Assembly: GCF_001921215.1 (NCBI RefSeq)
Contig: NZ_MSIF01000007.1
Location: 186,001 to 250,000, forward strand
Direction of reading: 5' to 3'
From: Actinophytocola xinjiangensis
GTDB taxonomy: Bacteria > Actinomycetota > Actinomycetes > Mycobacteriales > Pseudonocardiaceae
DNA: 64,000 nt
The position numbers and the translations under genes are program-made. The notes under the pieces were generated by a model. The model was not told the origin of the DNA and ran no database searches. It was given only the letters and a program-made list of their open reading frames with translations. Below, piece after piece: positions 25,230 through 32,961 of this stretch. Position 1 is the first letter of the stretch. Every line of letters starts with the position of its first letter.

Positions 25230-26365
25230 GGCGCGACCTTGTTCTTCCTGGCGTACCGCTGGTACGCGAAGTCGGCGATCATGATCTGTTGCAGCTGCGA
25301 GGTGCCCTCGATGATCTCGAGGATCTTCGCCTCGCGGTACAGGCGCTCCGCCGGATAGCCCGACCAGCAGCCGTTCCCGCCGAGCACCTGGACCGCGTCG
25401 GCGGTCGCGCGCTGGGCGATCGTGGAGGAGAAGTACTTGGCGACGTTGGTCTCCATGGCGGCGCTCGCGCTGCGCTCGGCACACAGCCGCCCGGCCCGCC
25501 GGCACAGCTCCCGGGCGGCGGTCACCGAGGTGAGGGCGTCGGCGACCATCCGCCGCACCAGCTGGTGGTCGCCGATCGGCGAGCCGAACTGCTCGCGCCC
25601 GGCGGCGTAGGAGCACATCTGCTCCAGCGCGGCCTGCGCCAGCGCCACCCCGGCCCACGCGATGCTGTAGCGGCCGTGGAACAGCGCGGTGTTCACCACG
25701 AAGCTGAACCCGGCGCCCACACTGGACACCAGGTTCTCGCCGGGGACGACCACGTCGGTCAACAGCACCTCGGCGATGTGCGTGGCCCGGTTGCCCAGGA
25801 AGCCCGACATCGGCCGGATCACCACCCCCGGGGTGTCCCGGTCGACGAGGAACGCGCTGGTCACGCCGTTGTCGGTGGCGATGACGAGGAACACGTCGGC
25901 GATCCCGGCGAACGAGATCCACCGCTTGTGTCCGTTGAGGACGAACCCGTCGTCCTTGGCCAGGTAGGTCGTGGCGACCGCCGCCGCGTCCGAGCCGGCG
26001 CCCGGCTCGGACAGCGCGAAGCAGCCCAGCCGGGTGCCGCGCGCCAGGTCCGGCAGGTACTTCTCCTTGAGCCGGCGCGAACCCAGCTCCAGCAGCGTCT
26101 GGCACACCAGCGAGGTGTGCACGGTCATCAGCGCGCGGGTCGAGGCGCAGGCCTTGCCGACGACCTCGGTCAGCTCACCGTAGGCCAGCGGGTCCAGGCC
26201 GAGGCCGCCCCAGCGTTCGGGCACGGTCGCGCCGAGCAGGCCGAGCTCGGCCATCCGGGTGATGATCTCGCGGGGCAGGCGTTCGGTCCGGTCGAACTCG
26301 GCCGCCCGGGGGGCCAGCACGGTCTCGGCGAACGCGGTGACCTCGGTCAGGAGGTCGTCAGTCAC
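25226..26365 (-). CDS. Acyl-CoA dehydrogenase-like oxidase of alkoxymalonyl-ACP cassette (FkbI-like)
   Basis: Flavin enzyme of 379 residues with full acyl-CoA dehydrogenase architecture: N-terminal helical domain, FALSEPGAGSD flavin-binding stretch, a beta-domain with DVVVPGENLV, and a C-terminal helical domain with QVLGGNGCWSGYPAERLYR. In FkbI/OzmD/ZmaE-type pathways this enzyme oxidises the carrier-bound glycerate-derived intermediate toward hydroxymalonyl-ACP. The assignment rests mainly on its company: it follows a dedicated ACP, an FkbH-like protein and an FkbK-like dehydrogenase in one operon. GTG start at 26365 overlaps the ACP gene by 8 bases (GTGACTGA); its stop overlaps the hybrid synthase start. 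Taken alone the sequence could be a general acyl-CoA dehydrogenase. Confidence 0.88.
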   Translation of the reverse strand: MTDDLLTEVTAFAETVLAPRAAEFDRTERLPREIITRMAELGLLGATVPERWGGLGLDPLAYGELTEVVGKACASTRALMTVHTSLVCQTLLELGSRRLKEKYLPDLARGTRLGCFALSEPGAGSDAAAVATTYLAKDDGFVLNGHKRWISFAGIADVFLVIATDNGVTSAFLVDRDTPGVVIRPMSGFLGNRATHIAEVLLTDVVVPGENLVSSVGAGFSFVVNTALFHGRYSIAWAGVALAQAALEQMCSYAAGREQFGSPIGDHQLVRRMVADALTSVTAARELCRRAGRLCAERSASAAMETNVAKYFSSTIAQRATADAVQVLGGNGCWSGYPAERLYREAKILEIIEGTSQLQQIMIADFAYQRYARKNKVAP

Positions 26366-26630
26366 CGGTCGCCGTCCGAAGACGCGCCACCAGGTCGGCC
26401 ATCCGGCTCACCGAGCTGAAGTTCTTGAGGGTGATGCCGTCGTCGGGCACCTCGACGTCGAAGGTGGACTCGATGTAGTGCAGCAGCTGCATCGCGAACA
26501 TCGACGAGACGAAGCCCTGCTCGAAGATGTTGTCCTCGTCGCTGAACTCGACGTCGGCGAACGCGGTCATGTTCGCCCGCAGGTAGCCCCTGATACTGGC
26601 CGGTACGTCGGTGACCCCGGTGTTTGCCAT
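26358..26630 (-). CDS. Dedicated acyl carrier protein for alkoxymalonyl-ACP (FkbJ-like)
   Basis: Carrier protein of 90 residues. The phosphopantetheine site reads QGFVSSMFAMQLL, where the second serine of GFVSS is the expected attachment residue. The G-[FY]-V-[NS]-S-x-F-A-M-Q pattern is characteristic of the free carriers of methoxymalonyl and hydroxymalonyl pathways rather than of fatty acid ACPs. It carries the three-carbon unit from 1,3-bisphosphoglycerate through oxidation and then donates it to an acyltransferase domain. AAGG lies 5 bases before the ATG at 26630. It is 16 bases downstream of the FkbH-like gene and overlaps the dehydrogenase gene. Confidence 0.92.
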   Translation of the reverse strand: MANTGVTDVPASIRGYLRANMTAFADVEFSDEDNIFEQGFVSSMFAMQLLHYIESTFDVEVPDDGITLKNFSSVSRMADLVARLRTATGD

Positions 26631-26646
26631 GTGCGCCTTCGCCTCG

Positions 26647-27672
26647 CTATGCGTCGCTGTCGACCTGGATGTAGTCCGGGAACTCCGGCCGGACGGAAAG
26701 ATCGTTCTCGTACAGGTAGTCGCTGCCGTCCTGCTCGACGACCCGGAAGTTGGCCAGCTGGTAGGTCAGCAGCATCTGCCGGTTGCGGTCGGTGCGGCGG
26801 AACCGCGCGAACAGCCGGGTGCCCTCGTCGGCGGCGCGGCGCAGCAGGAAGGACAGCAGGACCGTGCCGACGCCCTTGGACACCGTGCGGCAGGACATCA
26901 GCAGCAGGTTGATCACCCAGCGGTCGGCGTGCTTCTCGACCAGGGCCATGCCGATCTTGCCGTACGAGCCGTACCGGTCGGTCAGTTCGCAGACCCACAG
27001 GTCGTGGCCGGGGTCGCGGCTGAGCCGTTCGAGGTGGTCGTAGGAGTACTGGATGCCGGTGGAGTTGAGCTGGTTGGTCCGCTCGGTGAGCTCCTCCAGG
27101 CGCGGCAGGTCACCGTCGGCGGCACGGGCGATGGTGAACACCATGTCCAGGCCGCGCAGGAACTCCTCCTGCGGGCCCTGGTAGCCGAGTTCGGCGTCGC
27201 CGCGCGCCTGGTCCTGCAGGTACATCTCGCGGCGGCGGGCGGCGTCCTCGGTGACGACGGCGGGTGAGAGGCGGGGCAGGGTGGCCAGCGTGAGGTGGTC
27301 GGCGGCGTCGACGGTCTCCACGTCCGGGTGAACGAAGGAGACCTCGTCGCGCTCGAACGGCTGGTCGTCGACGAACATGATGGTGTCGAACCCGATGTTC
27401 AGCCGCTTCTGGATCTCGGTGACCGAGCTGGACTTGCTGTTCCAGTTCACCTGGGGGTACAGGAAGTACTCGGCGAGGCCCAGCTCGGTGAGCCGGCGCA
27501 GCGCGTCGTCGTGGTTGTTCTTGCTGGCGACCGACTGCAGGATCCCCCGCGAGTCCAGGGTCCTGACGAGGTCGACGATCCCGTCACGCGGGACGACGTC
27601 GTCGCCGGCGGACAGGGTGCCGCGCCACAGCGTGTCGTCCAGGTCCCACACCACACATTTGGCCATTTTCAT
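26647..27672 (-). CDS. FkbH-like HAD-family glyceryl-ACP synthase
   Basis: HAD-superfamily protein of 341 residues. Motif I is VVWDLDDTLWRGTL at the N-terminus, with the HAD aspartates, and MFVDDQPFERDEV further on supplies another HAD motif. The C-terminal half is a GNAT-like domain (TNQLNSTG, then YGKIGMALVEKH). This two-domain layout is that of FkbH/OzmB/ZmaN proteins, which dephosphorylate 1,3-bisphosphoglycerate and load glycerate onto the dedicated ACP. I chose the ATG at 27672 (MKMAKC) because GGAGAA lies 8 bases upstream; the open frame extends further up into the preceding gene without a plausible start. It sits 23 bases after the FkbK-like gene. Confidence 0.93.
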   Translation of the reverse strand: MKMAKCVVWDLDDTLWRGTLSAGDDVVPRDGIVDLVRTLDSRGILQSVASKNNHDDALRRLTELGLAEYFLYPQVNWNSKSSSVTEIQKRLNIGFDTIMFVDDQPFERDEVSFVHPDVETVDAADHLTLATLPRLSPAVVTEDAARRREMYLQDQARGDAELGYQGPQEEFLRGLDMVFTIARAADGDLPRLEELTERTNQLNSTGIQYSYDHLERLSRDPGHDLWVCELTDRYGSYGKIGMALVEKHADRWVINLLLMSCRTVSKGVGTVLLSFLLRRAADEGTRLFARFRRTDRNRQMLLTYQLANFRVVEQDGSDYLYENDLSVRPEFPDYIQVDSDA

Positions 27673-27695
27673 CGAACAGATTCTCCGCAGTTTGT

Positions 27696-28547
27696 TCAGT
27701 GCCCGTAGGAATAGAAACCCTGGCCGCTCTTTCGGCCGAGCAGCCCCGCCGCCACCATCTTCTTCAACGTGGGGGAACATCGGAACTTCGGATCCTGGAA
27801 CTCTTCGTGAAGAACGTTCAACGAATTGACCACGGTATCGAGGCCGATGAGGTCGGCGGTCTCCAACGGGCCCATCTTGTGCCCGTAGCCGAGCTTGAAA
27901 ACAGCGTCGATCTGTTCCGGCTCGGCCACCCCGTCGCCCACCAGGAAGGCAGCCTCGTTCATGAACAGATGAGAGAGCCGGTTCGCCACGAACCCCGGCA
28001 TGTCATTGACGACGATCGCCTTCTTGCCGAGGGTGCCGACAAAGTCGCGCGCCTGGGCAACGGTGTCGTCGGAGGTGTGGAACCCGCGCACGACCTCAGC
28101 GGCCCCGAGGAGGGGGACCGGGTTCATGAAATGGATCCCGATCACCTGGCCGGGGTCGGCGAGCAGCGCCCCGAGCTTGGTGATGGAGATGCAGCTGGTG
28201 TTGACCGCGACCCGGGTAGCGTCGCTGAGCAGCGGACGAAGCTCCAGGTAGAGCCGCTCCTTGGCCGCGTGGTCCTCGACGATGTTCTCGACGACCCAGT
28301 CCGCCTTGGCCACCTCGGCGAGGTCGGTGGTGGCGCGGACGGCGCCCAGGATGTCGTCGGTCTTCCAGTCGCTGGCGTCCGGCGACATCATCCGGAATTT
28401 TCGAACCAACCCACGGATCTGGCCGGGAACCGCGCTGGTCACGTCACTGTCGTGATCGACGAGAACCACGTCGTATCCGTTGGCCGCGCAGGTGATGGCC
28501 ACGTCCTTGCCCATCACGCCGGCGCCGATAACTCCAACTGTCGCCAT
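27696..28547 (-). CDS. 3-hydroxyacyl-CoA dehydrogenase-like enzyme of alkoxymalonyl-ACP cassette (FkbK-like)
   Basis: NAD-dependent dehydrogenase of 283 residues: Rossmann motif GVIGAGVMGKDVA at the N-terminus, central IHFMNPVPLL and catalytic-region NDMPGFVANRLSH, and a helical C-terminal domain ending LGRKSGQGFYSY. This is the 3-hydroxybutyryl-CoA dehydrogenase fold. In FkbK/OzmG/ZmaG pathways the homologue oxidises the glyceryl-ACP intermediate. It appears to be the first gene of the biosynthetic operon: nothing coding lies for 725 bases upstream, and a promoter-like pair sits about 125-150 bases before the start. AAAGG lies 9 bases before the ATG. Confidence 0.9.
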   Translation of the reverse strand: MATVGVIGAGVMGKDVAITCAANGYDVVLVDHDSDVTSAVPGQIRGLVRKFRMMSPDASDWKTDDILGAVRATTDLAEVAKADWVVENIVEDHAAKERLYLELRPLLSDATRVAVNTSCISITKLGALLADPGQVIGIHFMNPVPLLGAAEVVRGFHTSDDTVAQARDFVGTLGKKAIVVNDMPGFVANRLSHLFMNEAAFLVGDGVAEPEQIDAVFKLGYGHKMGPLETADLIGLDTVVNSLNVLHEEFQDPKFRCSPTLKKMVAAGLLGRKSGQGFYSYGH

Positions 28548-28670
28548 TCCTCATTGCCTTTGCAACTAAAGGTCCGCACGCACGACAAGGACAGCATTGC
28601 TGCCGCAATGCCGCCAACAGAGTATCCATGCATCTGCTTCAGGTTTGACCGCACCGTCCCCTGTACGTCA

Positions 28671-28700
28671 ATACCTGATGAACAGCGGTACAACTGTCAA
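28671..28700 (-). promoter_or_regulatory. Candidate promoter of the biosynthetic operon
   Basis: On the minus strand TTGACA (28700-28695) is followed after 18 bases by AGGTAT (28676-28671), a fair match to a sigma-70-type -35/-10 pair, about 125 bases before the first operon start. The -35 overlaps TGTTGAC, which recurs degenerately as TGTTCAT and TATTGAC 18 and 11 bases further on, a possible activator site. Read by eye only. Confidence 0.3.
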
Positions 28701-29224
28701 CAGATCATGTTCACGCCCCCAAGCTCCACTTTGGTAAGCGCACAAGGTACCGGGACCACTGGTCACTGTAAAGGTCAAACCGACTGTCACGGAAATATCA
28801 GACCCTTAGACCGAACGGTCGCATACCGCTGGTCGAAACCGCCGCCTGCGTCCATTCGGGTGACATGCGCCTCTATCCGTCCACAAAGGCCTCCATCACG
28901 ATTTCGGACCCACACAACCGCAGGTCAGAGCCACCACAACCATTCCGTGACAGTGCCTGAGGTGAACCTTTAGCAGGTGACCGAGGCGAAGAAGGCCGGA
29001 TCGGTGAGAGTTGGTGCTGATGGCCGAGGGCATCAACACCGCAACAACGTCAAAAACGGACGTCAGGGACGCGTTGTGATCACCGTGCGCGTTGCGTCGT
29101 GCGCACTTCGTGACCGGGTCTCCCCCATGACCGCGCCGACGAACTCCCGTTGAACACTCCACCAACGACACGACGTACCCAACAGTTACGCCTTCGTTTG
29201 CGACAGATGTGAGACTGGTTGACG

Positions 29225-29257
29225 TCGGTGGTGTATCGGTGGTGTGTCGGTGGTGCC
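29225..29257. repeat. Three tandem 11-base repeats (TCGGTGGTGTN)
   Basis: Three consecutive copies: TCGGTGGTGTA, TCGGTGGTGTG, TCGGTGGTGCC, 16 bases beyond the sortase stop codon. An 11-base period is the spacing of heptamer repeats bound by SARP-type activators, but no promoter is evident beside it, so the role is unknown. Confidence 0.6.
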
Positions 29258-29272
29258 GCGCGAAGGCCTGCT

Positions 29273-29962
29273 TCAGCGGCGGGTGGCGATGATGATTCGG
29301 TTGTCGGCGTAGCCGGAGGTTCCTCCCACCCAACGGCCGCCGCACGTGACCAGGACCAGGCGATGGGCTCCGGTTTGGCCGAACAGGTCGGTGGCGCGGC
29401 CGGGTAGCTCGTCCTTGTCCAGGGTGACCACCTCGGTGACCTGGAAACGCAACGTGCGGCCGGACCGGTCCACGATCGTCACCGGGTCGCCCTTGTTGGT
29501 GCGCCACAACTCGGCGAACGGACCGATCGCGCCGTTCCAGTTCACGTGACCGGCGAGCACCGTGGCGCCGCTGGCCGCCCCGGGGGACGCTCCCCACCAC
29601 GTTGCCTCATCAAGGTCATCAGGCACGGGGAGAACGCCGTCGCGGACCTCGCTGGGAACCAGGGTCGCGGTGCCGCCCTCGGCCAGGCGCACCGTTCCGG
29701 CGCGCTGGGCCGGAGCAGGAGGCGGGGCCGGGGGTGGGGAGGCCGAGGACGACGGGGGCGCGGGCGGGGGGCGCGTCGCGGTGGTGGGTAACGGTTGCCG
29801 GGGTGCGGCGGGCAGATCGACGGTGTCGCCGATCTGGAGGACCGTCGTCGACACCGGCACGCCGTCCACGGACTCCGGTGCGGCGCCGCCCACCGCCACC
29901 ACGGCGCTGTAGGACGCGACCACCGTCAACACCACGGCCGTGGCGGCGTGCCGCGCGCTCAC
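29273..29962 (-). CDS. Class E/F-type sortase (LPxTG-type transpeptidase family)
   Basis: Secreted or membrane-anchored cysteine transpeptidase of 229 residues. There is an N-terminal hydrophobic anchor (AATAVVLTVVASYSAVVAVG), a proline-rich linker of about 60 residues, then the sortase domain. Catalytic residues are visible: histidine in VLAGHVNWNG, cysteine in LVLVTCGG (the TLxTC-type motif) and arginine in YADNRIII. Sortases join surface proteins to the cell wall or process them. The GTG start overlaps the stop of the surface-protein gene as GTGA, so the pair is co-translated and that protein is its likely substrate or partner. Class E and class F are hard to separate by eye; the short domain and linker favour the actinobacterial class F-like group. 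Confidence 0.88.
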   Translation of the reverse strand: MSARHAATAVVLTVVASYSAVVAVGGAAPESVDGVPVSTTVLQIGDTVDLPAAPRQPLPTTATRPPPAPPSSSASPPPAPPPAPAQRAGTVRLAEGGTATLVPSEVRDGVLPVPDDLDEATWWGASPGAASGATVLAGHVNWNGAIGPFAELWRTNKGDPVTIVDRSGRTLRFQVTEVVTLDKDELPGRATDLFGQTGAHRLVLVTCGGRWVGGTSGYADNRIIIATRR

Positions 29963-31101
29963 CGGCGACGCAGGTGCCGACCGCCACGGCGGCTCGACGG
30001 GAGGTGGGCCAGCAGCAGCGCCACGAACACCGCCGCCACCACCGCGACGATGCCCAGCAGGATCAGCGACGACGACGTCGGCGTGTCGGTCAGCGCCGCC
30101 TGGGCGGCGGCGGGACGCGGGGACTCACCGGCGGGAATCGTGGACGGCACCTCGGGAGGCGTCGTTGTCGTGGTGACGGTGGTCGTGGTGGGCGGCGGGC
30201 TGGCCGTGGTGTCGCCGGCCGCCACCAGCTCCTCCTCGCCGCCGGTGCTCACCACACGCTGGGTGTCCACGTCGACCGCTTGGCGCACAACGGGAACGGC
30301 GGCGGGAGCGGCCAGCGTAACCTCGACCTCGGGGGCTTCGGAGGTCGGGGTCACCTCGACCGTGACCGGGGCGCCGTCCTCGGGGGTGGGGATCGTCGCC
30401 GTGCCCACCTGTTCGCCGGTGGTGGGGTCGGTGAAGGTCGCGCCGGCGGCGGTGACCGTCACCGGGACCGCGCCGACGCCCGAACCCGCGGCGTTGAGGA
30501 CCTCGAAGGTCCACTCGCCCGGTGTGCCGATCGTCTGGGCGCCATCGGGCGCGGCCACCGAGGCGGTCCACGGGCCACGGTTGGCGGCGGCGTCCTCGGT
30601 CAACGCGGCCACCGCGGCCTTCGCCCCGGCCGGGAGCTTCGCCAGGTGGAACGGCGCGTCGTAGGCGATGTGGCGGAAATCGTTGGACGGATCAAGCTGG
30701 GCGGGGTTCTGCGGGCCGGATGTCCAGCTGTGCAACAGATGCGCCAGCGCGGCCGCCTCGTCGGCGCTGTCGGTGTCCGCGTAGCGCAGCAACAGGTACG
30801 AGATGTCCGACGCCACGTCCGCCGGCAGCGGCGTCCCCCACTTCGTCCGCAGCTGCTGGCCCGGCTGGTACTGCTCGTTGGTGTCCGGCGCCAGGTACGC
30901 GAACTGCACGCACCACACCTGGTCCCCGCCCACGACGTAGGACCCGATCCAGTCCGCCGCGTCCGGGTTGTTGGCGTAGGGCTGCGCCGGTCTGGTCTCG
31001 TGACCGAGCCCGATCCGCACGTCGGCGCTCGCGGTCGGCGCCCCGACCAGCAGCAGCCCGGTCACGAGAACAGCGGCGCCAAGCCTCGCCATCACGGTCA
31101 T
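29959..31101 (-). CDS. Secreted surface protein with C-terminal membrane anchor, paired with sortase
   Basis: Exported protein of 380 residues. The signal peptide ends about at PTASA-DV. A globular N-terminal domain of about 170 residues follows (GSYVVGGDQVWCVQFAYLAP, containing its only clear cysteine), then an Ig-like or SpaA-like beta region (PGEWTFEVLNAAGSGVGAVP), a threonine/proline-rich wall-spanning stretch, a hydrophobic helix (LILLGIVAVVAAVFVALLL) and a basic tail ending in arginines. That is the layout of a cell-wall sorting signal, but no canonical LPxTG is present; LTDTP just before the helix is the nearest candidate. The start at 31101 has GGGGCG 1 base upstream; ATG 31092 is an alternative. 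Function unknown; a thioester-type adhesin domain is possible but I cannot confirm it. Confidence 0.75.
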   Translation of the reverse strand: MTVMARLGAAVLVTGLLLVGAPTASADVRIGLGHETRPAQPYANNPDAADWIGSYVVGGDQVWCVQFAYLAPDTNEQYQPGQQLRTKWGTPLPADVASDISYLLLRYADTDSADEAAALAHLLHSWTSGPQNPAQLDPSNDFRHIAYDAPFHLAKLPAGAKAAVAALTEDAAANRGPWTASVAAPDGAQTIGTPGEWTFEVLNAAGSGVGAVPVTVTAAGATFTDPTTGEQVGTATIPTPEDGAPVTVEVTPTSEAPEVEVTLAAPAAVPVVRQAVDVDTQRVVSTGGEEELVAAGDTTASPPPTTTTVTTTTTPPEVPSTIPAGESPRPAAAQAALTDTPTSSSLILLGIVAVVAAVFVALLLAHLPSSRRGGRHLRRR

Positions 31102-31184
31102 TCGCCCCAGCCCCAAGCCTTGTCGTGGATACACACGTTGAGCGACCAACTCCACCCTGTCGGCCACGAACGCGCGCCACAATC

Positions 31185-31200
31185 CCCCACCAGTGTGGGG
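31185..31200 (-). terminator. Hairpin downstream of proline-rich membrane protein gene
   Basis: CCCCAC, a 4-base loop and GTGGGG form a perfect 6-bp stem 16 bases past the stop of the gene at 31216-31944. There is no T-run, which is common for GC-rich hosts, so termination is plausible but unproven. Confidence 0.4.
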
Positions 31201-31215
31201 CTGGGGTTACTCAGC

Positions 31216-31944
31216 TCAGGAACGGATCCGAATCGCGGACACGCACCAGCCGTCGTCGTTCTCCATCTCGGCGACGATCGTGGCGGTGCCCTCGCCGCTC
31301 ATCGACAACTCGATCATGGCCCGCGCGACGTCGCCGGCCTCCTGGACGTCGTCGACCGACGCGCTCGCGTCCATCCCCTGCAACTGCGCCAGATCGGACT
31401 TCATCCGGTCCGCGTCGCCCGGCGAACACGCGTGCTCGTCGATGATGTCCTCGTCCCGGGTCTCGATCACCTCGACGACCAGCTCGGCGAGCTGGTCGGG
31501 GGACGCGTCACCACCGGAACCGCCACTGGAACCGGAACCACCACCGGAGTCACCTGATCCACCGGAACCGCCGCCGTTGGGGCCAGGAAGCCCGTTGGGC
31601 AGGTCGGATCCCTCGGAGGTCGTGTCCCCGCCGCCGCCTCCGCCGTCGGCCGTCGAGTCGTCGTCGTCACCGCCGAGCGTCAGGACGAGCACCACGGTCA
31701 CGGCGGCGACCACCACCACCCCGACGAACGCGGCGATCATCCCGGTGTTGTTCTTCCTCGGCGGCGGGTACTGGCCGTAACCGCCCGGTCCCGGCGGCGG
31801 GTACTGGCCATAACCTCCGCCCTGGGGCGGCGGGCCGTAGCCGCCGGGACCCGGTTGTGGTTGTCCGTAGCCGCCGGGAGGTGACGGTGGCCCGTAGCCG
31901 CCGCCCTGCTGTGGCCCGTATCCCCCCTGCTGCGGGTAAGTCAT
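31216..31944 (-). CDS. Pro/Gly/Tyr-rich single-pass membrane protein with DUF4878-like extracellular domain
   Basis: Protein of 242 residues. The first 80 residues are a low-complexity cytoplasmic segment of repeated PGGYG and PPPGPGGYGQY units. A transmembrane helix follows (MIAAFVGVVVVAAVTVVLVL), then an aspartate cluster, a long glycine/serine linker, and a C-terminal domain of about 100 residues with conserved-looking ELVVEVIETRDED and GWCVSAIRIR. The terminal domain has the size and pattern of DUF4878/NTF2-like secreted domains common in actinobacteria, with two cysteines that could pair. AGGGGG lies 7 bases before the ATG at 31944. Function unknown. A frame extends upstream to 32001 but lacks a ribosome site. 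Confidence 0.8.
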   Translation of the reverse strand: MTYPQQGGYGPQQGGGYGPPSPPGGYGQPQPGPGGYGPPPQGGGYGQYPPPGPGGYGQYPPPRKNNTGMIAAFVGVVVVAAVTVVLVLTLGGDDDDSTADGGGGGGDTTSEGSDLPNGLPGPNGGGSGGSGDSGGGSGSSGGSGGDASPDQLAELVVEVIETRDEDIIDEHACSPGDADRMKSDLAQLQGMDASASVDDVQEAGDVARAMIELSMSGEGTATIVAEMENDDGWCVSAIRIRS

Positions 31945-32025
31945 GATCACGCCCCCTGGTTGAATTCTCGACGCCGGGAGCGTAACCGGTGGACCCCGCA
32001 CCGTGGTGCCCGTATGGGAACCCTG

Positions 32026-32847
32026 TCAGGCCCCACGGACAACGATGTCACCCCGGCGGGTACTGGCCCGCAGTTCGACGTGCCGGGTGAACGGGCCGGT
32101 ACCGGTCACCGTGTCGCGAACGTTTCCCTTGGTGCTGTTGGCTTTCACCGTGACGGCGGTGTGCTCGTCGATCCCGACCTCGATGCCGCCGGCGGCGTTG
32201 GCGAGGTCGGCGACACCCCGGGTGAGCCGGCCGATCCGGATCGGACAGTGGCCCGCCCTGGCAACAACGTCCGCATCCGCGTGGTCGATGTCGAAGCTGC
32301 CACTGGCACCGGTCAGGTCGACGGCCGACCTGGCGTGGCCGATCCGGAGCGCGCCCGCCGAGGCCCGGTAACGGATCGGGCCGTCGACCTCGGCCAGGCA
32401 CACCCCGGCCGCGCCACCGTCGAGCGTGGCGGCACCGGCGACGTGGCCGATCACCAGGTCACCGGCGGCCAGGTCGGCGCGCAGCGCCGCGACCCGGTCC
32501 AGTTCGACCCGCCCGGAGGACACGCTCAGGTCACAGTCGCCGAGCGGGCCGTTGGCGCGCAGGTCGGTCCACGCGGTGTCCAGCTCCAGCCGGGAACCGG
32601 CCGGCAGCTCGATGGTGATGGCCACCGAACCGTTGCGGGAACCGGGTTTCGTCGTCCGGACCGACAGGCGCCCCTCGGTCAGCTCGACCTCGGTGCGCTC
32701 GGCGACCCGCACGTCGGCCCGGTTCGTGCCGTCGAGCGGCTCGACGCGCACGATGGTGTCGGCACGCTCGCCGGCGGTGACCCGCACCCGGGCACCGGCG
32801 GTGGTCAGCGCGGCGGTGATGGGGGTCGGCGTGGCGAAGACGGTCAT
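32026..32847 (-). CDS. DUF4097-family beta-helix protein
   Basis: Protein of 273 residues made almost wholly of short repeating beta strands (for example LSVSSGRVELDRV, LVIGHVAGAATLDG, RIGRLTRGVADLANAAGGIEVG), the right-handed helix pattern of the DUF4097 adhesin-like family. There is no signal peptide or membrane helix, so it is probably cytoplasmic. Homologues often sit beside small regulators, but none is adjacent here. AAGGAG lies 8 bases before the ATG at 32847; a GTG 9 bases upstream overlaps that ribosome site and is rejected. It is divergent from the DUF6338 gene across a 114-base spacer. Biochemical role unknown. Confidence 0.8.
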   Translation of the reverse strand: MTVFATPTPITAALTTAGARVRVTAGERADTIVRVEPLDGTNRADVRVAERTEVELTEGRLSVRTTKPGSRNGSVAITIELPAGSRLELDTAWTDLRANGPLGDCDLSVSSGRVELDRVAALRADLAAGDLVIGHVAGAATLDGGAAGVCLAEVDGPIRYRASAGALRIGHARSAVDLTGASGSFDIDHADADVVARAGHCPIRIGRLTRGVADLANAAGGIEVGIDEHTAVTVKANSTKGNVRDTVTGTGPFTRHVELRASTRRGDIVVRGA

Positions 32848-32900
32848 GGGAATCACTCCTTGGCGTTCTGTTCGTTGAGAGCAACGATCGCCGTGGCAGC

Positions 32901-32916
32901 TGACACGGGCCTGTCA
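32901..32916. promoter_or_regulatory. Inverted repeat between divergent DUF4097 and DUF6338 genes
   Basis: TGACA-6-TGTCA, a perfect 5-base dyad in the 114-base spacer, 46 bases before the DUF6338 start and 54 before the DUF4097 start. Its position suits an operator controlling either or both genes. Confidence 0.3.
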
Positions 32917-32961
32917 CCGCGCGGACCCCGCCAGCGGGGCCGTGTCAGGAGGGAGAACGAG

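Larger units (their letters stand above)
28548..29272. other. 725-base non-coding region upstream of biosynthetic operon
   Basis: No convincing gene is visible; open frames here are short or lack actinomycete codon bias, and the base composition is visibly less GC-rich than its surroundings. It holds two short perfect dyads, GACCA-C-TGGTC at 28754-28764 and GACCG-AA-CGGTC at 28809-28820 (TetR-operator-like), an inverted repeat ACGTC-7-GACGT at 29047-29063, a GTGCGC-10-GCGCAC stem at 29085-29106 that could end sortase-operon transcripts, and three 11-base direct repeats at 29225-29257. It most likely carries the operon promoter and its regulator sites. Confidence 0.5.

Noticed and set aside
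29225-29257. Possible CRISPR array
   Set aside because: The repeats are 11 bases with no spacers; there are no cas genes nearby.
28896-29600. Minus-strand frame crossing the sortase 3' end into the intergenic region
   Set aside because: The first half is antiparallel frame noise over the sortase gene, the rest shows no domain and atypical codon use. I treat it as non-coding.
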